From Olsenella_K sp051878835 (lineage in GTDB: Bacteria > Actinomycetota > Coriobacteriia > Coriobacteriales > Atopobiaceae), in NCBI GenBank assembly GCA_051878835.1, contig JBJEKW010000080.1:1-36196 (forward strand): a stretch of DNA of 36,196 nt, in the 5' to 3' direction. The notes beneath the pieces are model-generated. The model searched no databases. It was not told where the DNA came from and was given only the letters and a program-made list of their open reading frames with translations. Shown piece by piece: positions 17,430 through 26,457 of the stretch. Positions within the stretch are counted from its first letter, which is position 1, and every line of letters begins with the position of its first letter. A program made the translations under genes and the position numbers.

Positions 17430-19499
17430 ATGGCAACAAATGCAGAGAAGGTCAAAAACGTCGTTCTCGTGGGCCAAGGTGGCGTGGGCAAGACCATGCT
17501 GGCCGAGGCCATGCTGCACCTCACGGGCAAGACCACCCGCCTGGGCGGTCACGCCGGCACAAAGCCCACGCTGGATTACGACACCGAGGAAGGCGCTCGA
17601 GGCTTCTCGATATCGACCACCATCGCGCCCGTGATGTGGAACGGCACGCGCATCAACGTGCTGGACGCGCCCTGCTACCCCGACTTCGTCGGTGACGCCT
17701 ACGCAGCCATGAGCGTCTGCGAGACCGCCCTGTTCATGGTGGACGCCAGCGGCCCCCAGACCACCACGACCCGCCTGTGGTACGCGGCCGAGGAGCTGTC
17801 CCTGGCACGCGCCATCTTTGTGAACCGCCTGGACAAGGACGAGGCCGACTTCGACGAGATCATGGAGGAGCTGCGTGAGCGCTTTGGCAACCGCCTGGGC
17901 GCCATCACCATCCCCATGGGCACCGGCGCGAACTTCCGGGGCGTCATCGACGTGGTGCACCAGACCGCCCGTCGCGTGGAGGACGGCAAGGCCGTGGAGG
18001 GCCCCGTGCCCGAGGAGTTCCAGCAGGCCGCGCAGGACGCGCGCGACGCCCTGGTGGACCTGGTGGTAGAGGCCGACGACGAGCTCATGATGAAGTACCT
18101 GGACGGCGAGCCCATCACGCAGGAGGAGCTGGAGGGCCTGCTGGGCAAGGCCATGGCCACCCGCGTGTTCGTGCCCGTGTTCTCCGGCTCGTGCGTGCGC
18201 GAGGAGGGCGTCATCTCGTTCATGAACGCCGTCGTGGGCTGGTTCCCGACCATGGCCGACTTTGGCCGCATCCCGCTGGTGAACGGCGAGCAGCTGGACA
18301 TCTCGCCCGACGACGACCGCCCGGTCGTGTTCGTGTTCAAGTCCTTGAACGACCCGCAGAACGGCAGGCTGTCCTTCGTGAAGGTGCTGGCCGGCACCGT
18401 GACGCCCGGCCTCGAGCTGACGAACGCGCGCACCCGCAAGACCGAGCGTCTGGGCCACCTGTACCTGATGACCGGTCGCGAGACCACCGACGTCAAGTCC
18501 GCGGCCGCGGGCGACATCGTGGTCATCCCGAAGCTGGACGCCATGACGGGCGACACCCTGTCGGTCACCGGCAAGGTGGAGGCCGCGCAGTTCCGCTTCC
18601 CGAACTCGCTGTACCGCATCGCCATCGAGCCCGACAAGCGCGGTACCGAGGACAAGCTGTACACCTTCCTGGACAAGGCAGCCGACGCCGACCCGACCCT
18701 GAAGGTCGAGCGCGACGAGGACACGGGCCAGACCGTGATTTCGGCCATCGGAGAGGCGCAGGTCAGCGTGCTGCTGGACCGTCTGGAGGACCGCGTGGGC
18801 ATCACGGCGCACACCGTGAAGCTGCGCATCCCGTACCGCGAGACCATCCGTCGCGTGGCCTCCGCCGAGGGCAGGCACAAGAAGCAGACCGGTGGTGCCG
18901 GCCAGTTTGGCGACTGCTGGCTGCGCATCGAGCCCAACCCCGGCAAGGGCTACGAGTTCGTGGACGAGGTCGTGGGCGGACACATCCCGCGCGGCTTCAT
19001 CCCCGCCATCGACAAGGGCGTCCAGGAGACCATGCGCGACGGCGTCCTGGCCGGCTATCCCATGATCGACGTGAAGGTGGCCGTGTACGACGGCTCGTAC
19101 CACCCCGTGGACTCCAACGAGATGGCGTTCAAGACCGCCGCGCGCATAGGCTTCCAGAAGGCCGTGGCCCAGGCCGAGCCCGTGCTGCTGGAGCCCATGG
19201 CTCACCTGAAGATTACGGTACCCGAGAGCTACGCCGGCTCCGTCATGGGCGACGTCTCGGCCTCGCGCGGTCGCGTCGAGGGCATGGAGGCCGGCTCCGG
19301 CGCAGAGGCCGGCACCACCACCATCGAGGCCACGGTGCCCTACGCCGAGGTAACGGACTACTCCACCAGGCTGCGCTCGCTCTCGCGTGGCACGGGCGAG
19401 TTCACCATGGAGCTGACGGGCTACGAGCAGGTGCCGCACGACGTGCAGCAGAAGCTGGCCCAGGAGTACGCCGAGAAGCGCGCGGCCGGCGAGCGCTAG
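17430..19499 (+). CDS. elongation factor G-like GTPase
   Basis: A 689-residue EF-G paralogue with the full domain order: GTPase domain, domain II, and EF-G domains III-V (domain IV marked by GGAGQFGDCWLRIEP and GFIPAIDKGVQE). The G1 loop is GQGGVGKT (residues 15-22) rather than the AHIDAGKT of canonical EF-G. The G3 motif is DAPCYPDF, where DTPGYxDF is normal, and the G4 motif is NRLDKD rather than NKxD. These are marks of the actinobacterial EF-G-like subfamily rather than the housekeeping factor. It may act on ribosomes under stress or in recycling, but the role is not established. CGAGGAGG precedes the ATG. A terminator follows. Confidence 0.88.
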   Translation: MATNAEKVKNVVLVGQGGVGKTMLAEAMLHLTGKTTRLGGHAGTKPTLDYDTEEGARGFSISTTIAPVMWNGTRINVLDAPCYPDFVGDAYAAMSVCETALFMVDASGPQTTTTRLWYAAEELSLARAIFVNRLDKDEADFDEIMEELRERFGNRLGAITIPMGTGANFRGVIDVVHQTARRVEDGKAVEGPVPEEFQQAAQDARDALVDLVVEADDELMMKYLDGEPITQEELEGLLGKAMATRVFVPVFSGSCVREEGVISFMNAVVGWFPTMADFGRIPLVNGEQLDISPDDDRPVVFVFKSLNDPQNGRLSFVKVLAGTVTPGLELTNARTRKTERLGHLYLMTGRETTDVKSAAAGDIVVIPKLDAMTGDTLSVTGKVEAAQFRFPNSLYRIAIEPDKRGTEDKLYTFLDKAADADPTLKVERDEDTGQTVISAIGEAQVSVLLDRLEDRVGITAHTVKLRIPYRETIRRVASAEGRHKKQTGGAGQFGDCWLRIEPNPGKGYEFVDEVVGGHIPRGFIPAIDKGVQETMRDGVLAGYPMIDVKVAVYDGSYHPVDSNEMAFKTAARIGFQKAVAQAEPVLLEPMAHLKITVPESYAGSVMGDVSASRGRVEGMEAGSGAEAGTTTIEATVPYAEVTDYSTRLRSLSRGTGEFTMELTGYEQVPHDVQQKLAQEYAEKRAAGER

Positions 19500-19577
19500 C
19501 CGCCCGAACGAGGTCATGCGCGGTGGTCTGTCCATGGCGTGCGACCTCCCCAAGTCGTAATCGACTGCGCTGGCTAT

Positions 19578-19613
19578 GCGGGTCGGGGGACTTCGGTCCT
19601 CCGGCCCGCTTTT
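19578..19613 (+). terminator. terminator after the EF-G-like gene
   Basis: The imperfect hairpin GCGGGTCGGGGGA / TCCTCCGGCCCGC with a short CTTCGG loop region is followed by TTTTG. It lies about 80 bp past the stop codon and faces the convergent gene at 19674. Confidence 0.7.
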
Positions 19614-19673
19614 GTGCGGTGACCCACGCGGCATCCCGCGCGAAGCCCGTTCGATGACCTACCTGACCTGCGC

Positions 19674-20711
19674 CTATATCACCTTGTCGTTGGGCGCCCA
19701 GGGGTAGGCGATGCAGCCCATGTGACGGTGCATGTCCTCGTCGATCAGCCGCATGTGGTCGTAGGCGGGGAAGGGCAAAGACGAGCGCAGCCTGTCCCGC
19801 GCAGCCGTGAAGTCGCGGCCCAGGTAGCCCAGCGGGGCGTCCATCAGCTTTCCCAGGACGCGCATGGCCTCCTCGAAGGCGTCGGGGTCGCGTACCTGCT
19901 GTGTGGTCACGCACACCACGTGCATCTGTATCGTGCGGTCCGCGCACAGGGTGCGCCGCGCGTAGGCGCCGATGGACTCGTCTCCTATGTACTGCAGGGC
20001 GGTGCGCTTGAAGGGCCACGACAGGTCGTATGCCCTGAACGGCCCCGAGTCCTCCGGGGCCACGCCCAGGCCCACGCTGTCGAAGTTGTACCGCGCGCCC
20101 AGGTAGGGCTTCGTCATGTCGTAGCCTCCCAGCTGGCGCGGCAGGCACATGCACGTGCACAGGTAGGCCTGCATGGGCGTGAGGGCGCCCTCGTGCACGT
20201 AGCGCAGGGCGGTCAGGGCGGTGGCGTAGCCCGGGTAGTCCTGGGCGCCCCGCAGGTAGCAGCGCATCTCGTCCACGCTGGTCAGGGGCGACTCCAGTGC
20301 GATGTAGCCCGTGGAGTCGATGGTCTGCTCGCGCGTGGGGCCGTGGCTGTGCTGCGCGCCTTCCGGCGGCGCAGGGCGCAGCGCGTGGTCGGGGTAGTGG
20401 TCTGTCACGTACATGCTGCACAGCTCGGTGCCCAGAAGCGCCGTCTGCGCCACGTCGTGCGTCGCCGCGTAGCATAGGTAGTGGTACTCGGGCGTGGCCA
20501 GCCGGGTGCCATCGATTGCGGGCAGCCATGACCACTCGGGGAGCTCATCCGTCCGTTCGTCCGACTGTAGGGGAAACAGCCTGGTGGGGTCCAGGGGATA
20601 GCCCTCCGGCGCGTCCTCCTCCTCGCTGGTGGGGTCGTCGCGCTCCGTCAGCATGGACAAAAGCTCCTCTATCTGGTGGTCCTGCGCCCGCTCGGTCCAG
20701 TATCCCGACAT
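19674..20711 (-). CDS. conserved-looking protein of unknown function (345 aa)
   Basis: A soluble protein with no signal peptide or membrane segment and no family I recognise. The N-terminus is acidic (DDPTSEEEDAPEG); the rest is mixed alpha/beta with several His, Tyr and Cys residues, for example YLCTCMCLPRQLGGYDMTKPYLGARYNF. GGAGGC lies five bases before the ATG, and coding character is strong throughout (GC-rich third positions). It converges with the EF-G-like gene and diverges from the FprA gene. Its existence is well supported; its function is open. Confidence 0.75.
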   Translation of the reverse strand: MSGYWTERAQDHQIEELLSMLTERDDPTSEEEDAPEGYPLDPTRLFPLQSDERTDELPEWSWLPAIDGTRLATPEYHYLCYAATHDVAQTALLGTELCSMYVTDHYPDHALRPAPPEGAQHSHGPTREQTIDSTGYIALESPLTSVDEMRCYLRGAQDYPGYATALTALRYVHEGALTPMQAYLCTCMCLPRQLGGYDMTKPYLGARYNFDSVGLGVAPEDSGPFRAYDLSWPFKRTALQYIGDESIGAYARRTLCADRTIQMHVVCVTTQQVRDPDAFEEAMRVLGKLMDAPLGYLGRDFTAARDRLRSSLPFPAYDHMRLIDEDMHRHMGCIAYPWAPNDKVI

Positions 20712-20934
20712 GGTTGCCTCCGTTCGTTGGGGGTGTGGGGAAGCGCTACGCTACACCACGCGCAAATCCCAAACTTGTAATTGGCTGGCAGCAAACGTGC
20801 AGGTCAGACGTGCAGAAAGCCCATGACCTGCCCAACGTGGTCCCGCCGTGCATCAAATATTTTTTTCTGGACGCATCTGCTATGCTCGTCCTGGTGTGCC
20901 CGCACGTCGCGGGCCGGTTAGGAAGGAATCCAAC

Positions 20935-22134
20935 ATGCTTTCTGCCGTACAGGTAAAGCCTGATGTTTACTGGGTCGGTGCCGTCGACTGGAACGCCCGC
21001 AGCTTCCATGGCTACACGACCGAGGATGGAATCACCTACAACGCGTACCTCATCCTGGACGAGAAGGTCACGCTGATCGACACCGCAAAGATCACGTTCA
21101 AGGACGAGTTCCTGCAGCGCATCTCCAGCGTGATCGACCCGTCGAAGATCGACGTCCTGGTGTGCAACCACGTCGAGATGGACCACTCGGGCAACGTCCC
21201 CACGGTGAAGTCCGTGGCCCCCAACGTGCAAATCTACGCCTCCGCGCCCCAGGGCGTGAAGGGCCTGACCGCCCACTACGGCGACCTGGGCTACAAGGGC
21301 GTAAAGACCGGCGACACGCTGAACATCGGCAAGCGCACGCTGACGTTCGTGCAGACGCCCATGGTCCACTGGCCCGACAACATGGTGACCTACGACGACT
21401 ACGACAAGATCCTCTTTTCCAACGACGCGTTCGGCCAGCACTACGCCAGCTCGGTCAGGTTCGACGACGAAGCCGACTACCCCGAAGTCATGAAGCAAGC
21501 GCGCAAGTACTACGCCAACATCGTGCAGCCCTACCGCATGCAGGCGGCCAACGCCGTGAAGGCCGTCCGCAGCCTGGGTCCCGACGCGCTGGACATGATT
21601 GCCCCCGCGCACGGCGTCATCTGGCGCAGCCACGTCGAGGACATCCTGAAGGCCTACGAGGACGTGTTCACCTCCGGCAAGGTGCAGGAGAAGGCCGTCG
21701 TGGCCTATGACTCCATGTGGGGCTCCACCGACAAGATCGCCCACGCCATCGTGGACGGCTTCATGCTGGAGGGCGTGCCTGCCCACCTCATGGACATAAA
21801 GGAGAACCACCCCTCCAACATCATGGAGGAGTTCCTGGACGCCAAGTACGTGGCCGTGGGCTCGCCCACGCTGAACAGCCAGATGCTGCCCACCGTGGCC
21901 GACTTCCTGACCTACATGAAGGGCCTGTCGCCCAAGAACGCCAACCGCGTCGGCATCGCGTTCGGCTCGTACGGCTGGGCGCCCCTGGGTCCAAAGAACG
22001 TCGAGGCTGAGCTCAAGGCCGCCGGCTTCCAGATGCCCGAGCCCGCGTTTGCCTTCAACTGGATTCCCACGCAGGAGTACCTGGACGGCGTGCGCGACAA
22101 GGTGCGCGCCATCGTGCAGGCGCAGCGCGCCTAG
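20935..22134 (+). CDS. FprA-type flavo-diiron protein (O2/NO reductase)
   Basis: A 399-residue A-type flavoprotein. The N-terminal metallo-beta-lactamase-like domain holds the diiron ligands: H79, E81 and H84 (HVEMDH), H145 (VHWPDNM), D164 (SNDAFGQHY) and H226 (PAHGVIWR). The C-terminal flavodoxin domain begins near VVAYDSMWGSTDKIA, the FMN phosphate loop, with GSPTLNSQMLP later. Such enzymes reduce O2 to water or NO to N2O and protect anaerobes. There is no rubredoxin domain, so an external electron donor is needed; none is adjacent. The start at 20935 is favoured by AGGAAGGA at 20920-20927; upstream in-frame codons lack homology. A small GC hairpin lies in the leader. Confidence 0.95.
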   Translation: MLSAVQVKPDVYWVGAVDWNARSFHGYTTEDGITYNAYLILDEKVTLIDTAKITFKDEFLQRISSVIDPSKIDVLVCNHVEMDHSGNVPTVKSVAPNVQIYASAPQGVKGLTAHYGDLGYKGVKTGDTLNIGKRTLTFVQTPMVHWPDNMVTYDDYDKILFSNDAFGQHYASSVRFDDEADYPEVMKQARKYYANIVQPYRMQAANAVKAVRSLGPDALDMIAPAHGVIWRSHVEDILKAYEDVFTSGKVQEKAVVAYDSMWGSTDKIAHAIVDGFMLEGVPAHLMDIKENHPSNIMEEFLDAKYVAVGSPTLNSQMLPTVADFLTYMKGLSPKNANRVGIAFGSYGWAPLGPKNVEAELKAAGFQMPEPAFAFNWIPTQEYLDGVRDKVRAIVQAQRA

Positions 22135-22161
22135 CGCGAACGGCATAGCAAGGCCATTCAG

Positions 22162-22196
22162 GGGCGGGTCGGCCACGGGTCGGCCCGCCCTTCTTG
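22162..22196 (+). terminator. terminator after the flavo-diiron protein gene
   Basis: Arms 22162-22174 and 22178-22190 pair over 13 bp with two wobbles around an ACG loop, followed by TTCTT. Confidence 0.75.
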
Positions 22197-22320
22197 CACG
22201 CGTTTTCGCGTGTTTCTCTGCGGTAGCAATTTGGAAAACTGACCTTTGGTAAACTAGGGCAGGTACAGCCGTAGCCCGGCCATTTGGCCGAGGCCCGCCT
22301 AGGAGGTTGCGCATAAGCGC

Positions 22321-23844
22321 ATGGACATAGCACTATCTATCGTCGTCACTGTTCTTCTGACCATCGTCAACGGCTATTTCTCGATGTCGGAGATGGCACT
22401 TTCGACCGCGAAGAAGGTGCTTCTGGACCACGAGGCCGACCAGGGTAACCAAAGGGCGGCGCTGGCGGCGCGCATGTCTGAGAACCCGGACGAGTTCCTG
22501 GCGGCCATCCAGGTGGCCATCACGCTGGTGGGCTTTGCGTCGTCCGCCTTTGCGGCCACGAACCTGTCGACGCCCCTTGCCGGCTGGATGGAGTCTCTGG
22601 GCATGCACGCCGACGTGGCGGCCATGCTGGCTCCCGTGCTCATCACGCTGCTGGTCTCGTACTTCTCGATCGTCGTGGGCGAGCTGGTACCCAAGCGCAT
22701 GGCCATGGCCGACGCCGAGGGCGTGGCAAAGCGCGTGGCCGGCCCTTTGAGGACCTTCTCGAAGATCGTGCGCCCGCTGGTGTTTTTGACCGCGGCCGGC
22801 GCCAACGGCCTGTCGAAGATCCTGCACATCAAGTCCACCGACGACCGTAACAACGTGTCCGAGGACGAGATCAAGTACATGGTCACCGACGCCGACGACC
22901 TGTCCGACGAGGAGAAGTCGATGATCCACGAGGTCATCGACATGGGTGACACCATTGCCCGCGAGGTCATGGTGCCGCGCGTGGACATGACCGCCATGGA
23001 GGACACCTCCACGTGCGGAGAGGTGCTGGACGTCATGCGCCGCACCGGCTACTCGCGCATCCCCATATACCACGAGGACGTGGACCGCATCAGCGGCATC
23101 GCGCACATAAAGGACCTCATCAGCGCCATCCTGGACGAGGGCGCGGCCGACCAGCCCATCGTGCGCTACATGCGCGACCCCGACTTCGTGCCCGACACGA
23201 AGGACATCATCCCCCTGATGCAGGAGATGCAGAACAGCCACGACCAGATGATTATCGTGGTGGACGAGTACGGCGGCACTGCCGGCATCATCACCATCGA
23301 GGACATCGTCGAGGAGATCGTGGGCGAGATCGAGGACGAGTTCGACCCCGACAACAAGTACCTGACCCAGCTGTCCGACCGCGAGTGGCTGGTGGACGGC
23401 CGCTTCCCCATAGACGACGCCATCGACCTGGGCTGGCCCATCCAGGACAACGAGGAGTACGAGACCATAGCCGGCTTCGTGCTGGAGCTGGCCGACTCGG
23501 TCCCGCATCCCGGCGACGTGTTCCAGAAGGACGGCTACCTGTTCCGCGTGCAGTCCATGCGCGGCCGCCGCGTGGCCATGCTGCGCGTGACCGCCCCCGA
23601 GCCGCCCAAGCCCGAGCCCGACGAGTCCGCCGACGACCAGGACCAGAAGGACAAGGACGCCAAGAAGGACTCGAAGGGCCTGAAGCTGCGCAAGCCCCAG
23701 AAGGACAAGGACCAGCCCCAGAGGGACGACGAGTCCAAGGAAGAGGAGCGCCAGGAGCAGGCGCAGGAGCGCATGGCCGAGGCCCGCGAGGAGACCTCCG
23801 ACGGCCTGACGCCCGACGTGGACCGGGCGGCCCACGCGGACTAG
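22321..23844 (+). CDS. CorC/HlyC-type membrane protein (CNNM-CBS-CorC domains)
   Basis: A 507-residue protein with the CNNM (DUF21) membrane domain over residues 1-180 (start MDIALSIVVTVLLTIVNGYF, with FSMSEMALSTAKK), a CBS pair around 205-325 (MVPRVDMTAMEDTSTCGEV, GYSRIPIYHEDVDRISGIAH, VVDEYGGTAGIITIEDIVEE) and a C-terminal CorC_HlyC domain (EWLVDGRFPIDDAIDLG). Members are linked to Mg2+ or Co2+ efflux or homeostasis; the old name hemolysin C is historical. A Lys/Asp/Glu-rich tail of about 75 residues is an extra. AGGAGGT lies about 14 bases before the ATG, a rather long spacing, but no better in-frame start exists. Confidence 0.92.
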   Translation: MDIALSIVVTVLLTIVNGYFSMSEMALSTAKKVLLDHEADQGNQRAALAARMSENPDEFLAAIQVAITLVGFASSAFAATNLSTPLAGWMESLGMHADVAAMLAPVLITLLVSYFSIVVGELVPKRMAMADAEGVAKRVAGPLRTFSKIVRPLVFLTAAGANGLSKILHIKSTDDRNNVSEDEIKYMVTDADDLSDEEKSMIHEVIDMGDTIAREVMVPRVDMTAMEDTSTCGEVLDVMRRTGYSRIPIYHEDVDRISGIAHIKDLISAILDEGAADQPIVRYMRDPDFVPDTKDIIPLMQEMQNSHDQMIIVVDEYGGTAGIITIEDIVEEIVGEIEDEFDPDNKYLTQLSDREWLVDGRFPIDDAIDLGWPIQDNEEYETIAGFVLELADSVPHPGDVFQKDGYLFRVQSMRGRRVAMLRVTAPEPPKPEPDESADDQDQKDKDAKKDSKGLKLRKPQKDKDQPQRDDESKEEERQEQAQERMAEAREETSDGLTPDVDRAAHAD

Positions 23845-23865
23845 CCCGGCCCGCCCGCGGTTTCC

Positions 23866-23903
23866 TATAATGAACGAAGCGCCGCCCACCCCAACGGGTG
23901 GGC
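23866..23903 (+). promoter_or_regulatory. -10 box TATAAT and leader hairpin
   Basis: A perfect TATAAT (23866-23871) just after the CorC-type gene is followed by an 8-bp perfect hairpin (GCCCACCC-CAAC-GGGTGGGC, 23884-23903) and then the next ribosome binding site. No -35 match is visible. The hairpin could instead be a weak terminator for the upstream gene; it has no T-run. Confidence 0.4.
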
Positions 23904-23938
23904 ATTGCGGTTTCTCGAGACACGCCTGAGGAGGGCCC

Positions 23939-24580
23939 ATGGCTCAGCTCATCGACATACAAAAGGTGGTCGTGGGGACCAAGAACCTGACCGCCACCGT
24001 GCGCATAGCAGACGGCGCACCGCTGTACACGAGCGAGGACCTGGAGGGCACCACGCGCGTGTACGAGCTGCTGCCCGACATCATCAACCAGGCCTGCATG
24101 GGCGACTCCTCGTCCACCTTCAAGGACGTCATGGGCGACACCGAGCTGGCGCACCTGCTGGAGCACGTCACCATAGAGCTCCTGGCCCGCACGAACGCGG
24201 TCGGCGCCATCACGGCGGGCCGCACGTGGGCCGTCGAGGGGGCGGACCGCACGTACAACGTGCAGTTCGTGTGCCCGGACGACGTGCTGGTGGCGGGGGC
24301 CCTGTCCAGCGCCGTGTGGCTGATGACCTGGGCCTATATGGACGGCAGCGACCCCGTGCCCGACGTGGACGCCACGGTGGCCGGCCTGGTGGGCCTGGTG
24401 CAGAGCCTGGACCAGGAGCCGGCGCCTCCCTCGCTGGACGCGGTGCCCGACGACGTCCAGGGTCCCGATGCGGACGCCGAGGACGCGCAGGACAGCCGGG
24501 AGCGGCAGCCGGACGAGGTGCCCTACGGCGAGGTGGGCGAGCTCGACCGTGGCCCGCGCATGTCAAAGAAGATCCTCTAG
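23939..24580 (+). CDS. stand-alone protein resembling the N-terminal domain of cyanophycin synthetase
   Basis: A 213-residue protein. Residues 25-135 (YELLPDIINQACMGD, ELAHLLEHVTIELLARTNAV, ITAGRTWAVEG, YNVQFVCPDDVLVAG) follow the pattern of the CphA N-terminal domain, in which GHVxEHVALELQ and YNVxxxYxDE recur. The ATP-grasp and Mur-ligase domains of CphA are absent. The C-terminal 80 residues are acidic and disordered, ending RGPRMSKKIL. GAGGAGG precedes the ATG. The resemblance is recognised by eye and needs profile confirmation. Without catalytic domains it cannot make cyanophycin; a binding or scaffold role is possible. Confidence 0.7.
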   Translation: MAQLIDIQKVVVGTKNLTATVRIADGAPLYTSEDLEGTTRVYELLPDIINQACMGDSSSTFKDVMGDTELAHLLEHVTIELLARTNAVGAITAGRTWAVEGADRTYNVQFVCPDDVLVAGALSSAVWLMTWAYMDGSDPVPDVDATVAGLVGLVQSLDQEPAPPSLDAVPDDVQGPDADAEDAQDSRERQPDEVPYGEVGELDRGPRMSKKIL

Positions 24581-24657
24581 ATTGCCAGACGGCCGCGCGT
24601 CCGCCCACAAGCGGCGCACGGTCGCCTATTGTTTGGCCTAGCTTCTGGAATCGTGGG

Positions 24658-24663
24658 TATACT
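24658..24663 (+). promoter_or_regulatory. -10 box of the YtxH-like gene
   Basis: TATACT in the context GTGGGTATACTC lies 79 bp before the start codon. The same GGGTATACT string precedes the lemA-like gene, suggesting a local promoter style in which the -35 is poor. Confidence 0.4.
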
Positions 24664-24742
24664 CTTTCGAGTTCGCGACGGAAATGCCGCAGAGATGCCG
24701 CATTGCGTGCGTGCATAGGACTCTTTCGTCAGGAGGAATGTC

Positions 24743-25153
24743 ATGAGCAAGGGTGCAATGGGATTTGTATTCGGCGGCATTTGCGGAGCTGTGGCAGGCT
24801 TTGCCGCTGGCGTGTTGCTGGCCCCCCGTCCCGGTGCCGAGAGCCGTGCCATGGCCGCCGATGCCATGAACGACGCTTGGGACACGGCGGTCGACACCTA
24901 CGAGCGTGGCTCGCAGGCAGTGAACGACAAGTTTGGCGGCGTGCGCCCCAACATGGATGCCACCACCGACGAGCTCCGCGCAAAGGTTGACCTGGCGCGC
25001 GAGCGCATGGACCAGCTGCGCGAGTCGCTGTCCGGCATGTCCGCGGCCGCTGCCTCTGCAGAGCCCAAGCCAGCCTCCGAGGTCCAGGTGGAGCCCGTGG
25101 ACGAGCCCGCCGCCTCCACGGATGCCGCGCCCGAGGCACCCAGCGCCGAGTAG
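24743..25153 (+). CDS. YtxH-like small membrane-associated protein
   Basis: A 136-residue protein. The N-terminal hydrophobic glycine/alanine segment followed by LLAPRPGAESR matches the YtxH domain (usual form GLLFAPKSGxxTR). The middle is a predicted helix (DELRAKVDLARERMDQLRESL), and the C-terminus is acidic and Pro/Ala-rich. YtxH proteins are general-stress-associated envelope proteins of unknown biochemistry. CAGGAGGAA lies seven bases upstream. It precedes the PRC-barrel protein on the same strand; a GC hairpin lies between them. Confidence 0.8.
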   Translation: MSKGAMGFVFGGICGAVAGFAAGVLLAPRPGAESRAMAADAMNDAWDTAVDTYERGSQAVNDKFGGVRPNMDATTDELRAKVDLARERMDQLRESLSGMSAAAASAEPKPASEVQVEPVDEPAASTDAAPEAPSAE

Positions 25154-25272
25154 CCGACGCGGGACCTCGCCCGCACAGGCCACATACCGCAACGTCAGGG
25201 GCGCTGTCTTCGGGCGGCGCCCCGTCCCATGTACAGGGCGTGCCTGACTGCGCGCCAACGAGAGGAGCTATC

Positions 25273-26394
25273 GTGCTCAGGGTGAGCCAGATGGAAAAGC
25301 TGAAGGTCTTCAAGCCCCGAAAGGGCGCCACGGGAGACCCCGAGAAGCTGGATGCCAGCCAGCTGCAAAAGATCGGCATCATCCACCTGACCGTATGCTC
25401 CCCCAACGGCCGCCAGGTGGTGGGCTTCATGGTCCGCCGCCCCGACATCGCCGGCATGGTAAAGCAGAAGGACGTGTTTCTGGCGCGCGACTCCTTCGCG
25501 GTGTGCGACTACGGCCTGGTGGCCACGCGTGGCGACGACAGCTACGACGACCAGGCCCGCGAGCGCCTGCAGCTGGACTGGGAGAAGTGCATCATCTGGG
25601 CCGGCATGGACGCCAAGACCACGAACGGCCGCGAGCTGGGCTGGGTGAACGACTTCAGCTTTGACGCGAAGTCGGGCAACATAAAGACCTTCTACGTGGG
25701 GGACGGCGGCATGGCGTCCTCGCTGGTGGGCTTCGTCGAGGTGCCCGTCAGCATGCTGCGCGGCTACCAGAAGGGTTTCATGCTGCTGGACCCCGAGGCC
25801 GCAAAGCTGCAGCTGGACGGCGGCTTTGCCGCGAAGGCGGGCCAGGACTATGCCCGCGCAAAGATCGAGGGAAAGAAAGCCGGCCATAAGGCTGCGAAGG
25901 CTGCCGACAACGTGGTCCAGAAGGGCGCCTACGGACTGGGCAAGCTCATCGGCAAGGCAAAGCGCTCCATTGAGGCCGCCCAGGAGGAGGATGAGGAGGA
26001 GCAGCCCAAGGTGGCTCCCGTCCAGAAGGTGGCCAGCGTGTCCGAGCCCGTGAAGGCTCCCGCACTGGATGGCCAGCAGGCCGATTCCGACGACGAGCCC
26101 CAGCTGAGGACGTTCGTGCCCGCCAGCCAGGTGGTCGACGGCGCGCAGGAGCAGCCCGCAGAGCAATCCGCTGAGCAATCCACCGCAGCTCGGGAGGGCC
26201 AGACCACGTCTGCGCAGGCGGAGGAGGCCAAGCCCAAGGCTGCCGCCAATTCCTCCAAGCCCGCGCAGAAGCACAAGTCCAAGCACAAGCCCACGGCGGG
26301 CGAGGAGGCGGCTCGCGCCTTCGGTCGAGGCCTGGGTCGCATGAACAGCATGTTCGGTTCGTTTGTGGACGAGTACAAGAAGTCCAGCAAGTAG
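25273..26394 (+). CDS. PRC-barrel domain protein
   Basis: A 373-residue protein. Two PRC-barrel-like units are seen: one around residues 30-100 (VVGFMVRRPDIAGMVKQKDVFLA) and one around 120-185 (GRELGWVNDFSFDAKSGNI to KGFMLLDPEAA). Then come a Lys/Ala-rich helix and a long acidic, Gln/Ala-rich disordered tail ending in a basic stretch. PRC barrels occur in RimM and photosynthetic reaction-centre H subunits and usually mediate protein or RNA contact. I chose GTG at 25273 because AGAGGAG lies seven bases upstream; ATG at 25291 is an alternative. Its specific role is unknown. Its position next to a YtxH protein suggests an envelope or stress context. Confidence 0.8.
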   Translation: MLRVSQMEKLKVFKPRKGATGDPEKLDASQLQKIGIIHLTVCSPNGRQVVGFMVRRPDIAGMVKQKDVFLARDSFAVCDYGLVATRGDDSYDDQARERLQLDWEKCIIWAGMDAKTTNGRELGWVNDFSFDAKSGNIKTFYVGDGGMASSLVGFVEVPVSMLRGYQKGFMLLDPEAAKLQLDGGFAAKAGQDYARAKIEGKKAGHKAAKAADNVVQKGAYGLGKLIGKAKRSIEAAQEEDEEEQPKVAPVQKVASVSEPVKAPALDGQQADSDDEPQLRTFVPASQVVDGAQEQPAEQSAEQSTAAREGQTTSAQAEEAKPKAAANSSKPAQKHKSKHKPTAGEEAARAFGRGLGRMNSMFGSFVDEYKKSSK

Positions 26395-26457
26395 CTCCCG
26401 GGCCTTTCTGGGCTGCGTGCTACCCTTGAGCAGTCAGCACTCTGTGAGAGGGACCCC

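Noticed and set aside
13737..19634. A very long open frame (1965 codons) on the minus strand
   Set aside because: It is the antisense shadow of the OPT, radical SAM and EF-G-like genes, caused by high GC; its translation is Val/His/Leu/Gly/Gln-rich with no domain.
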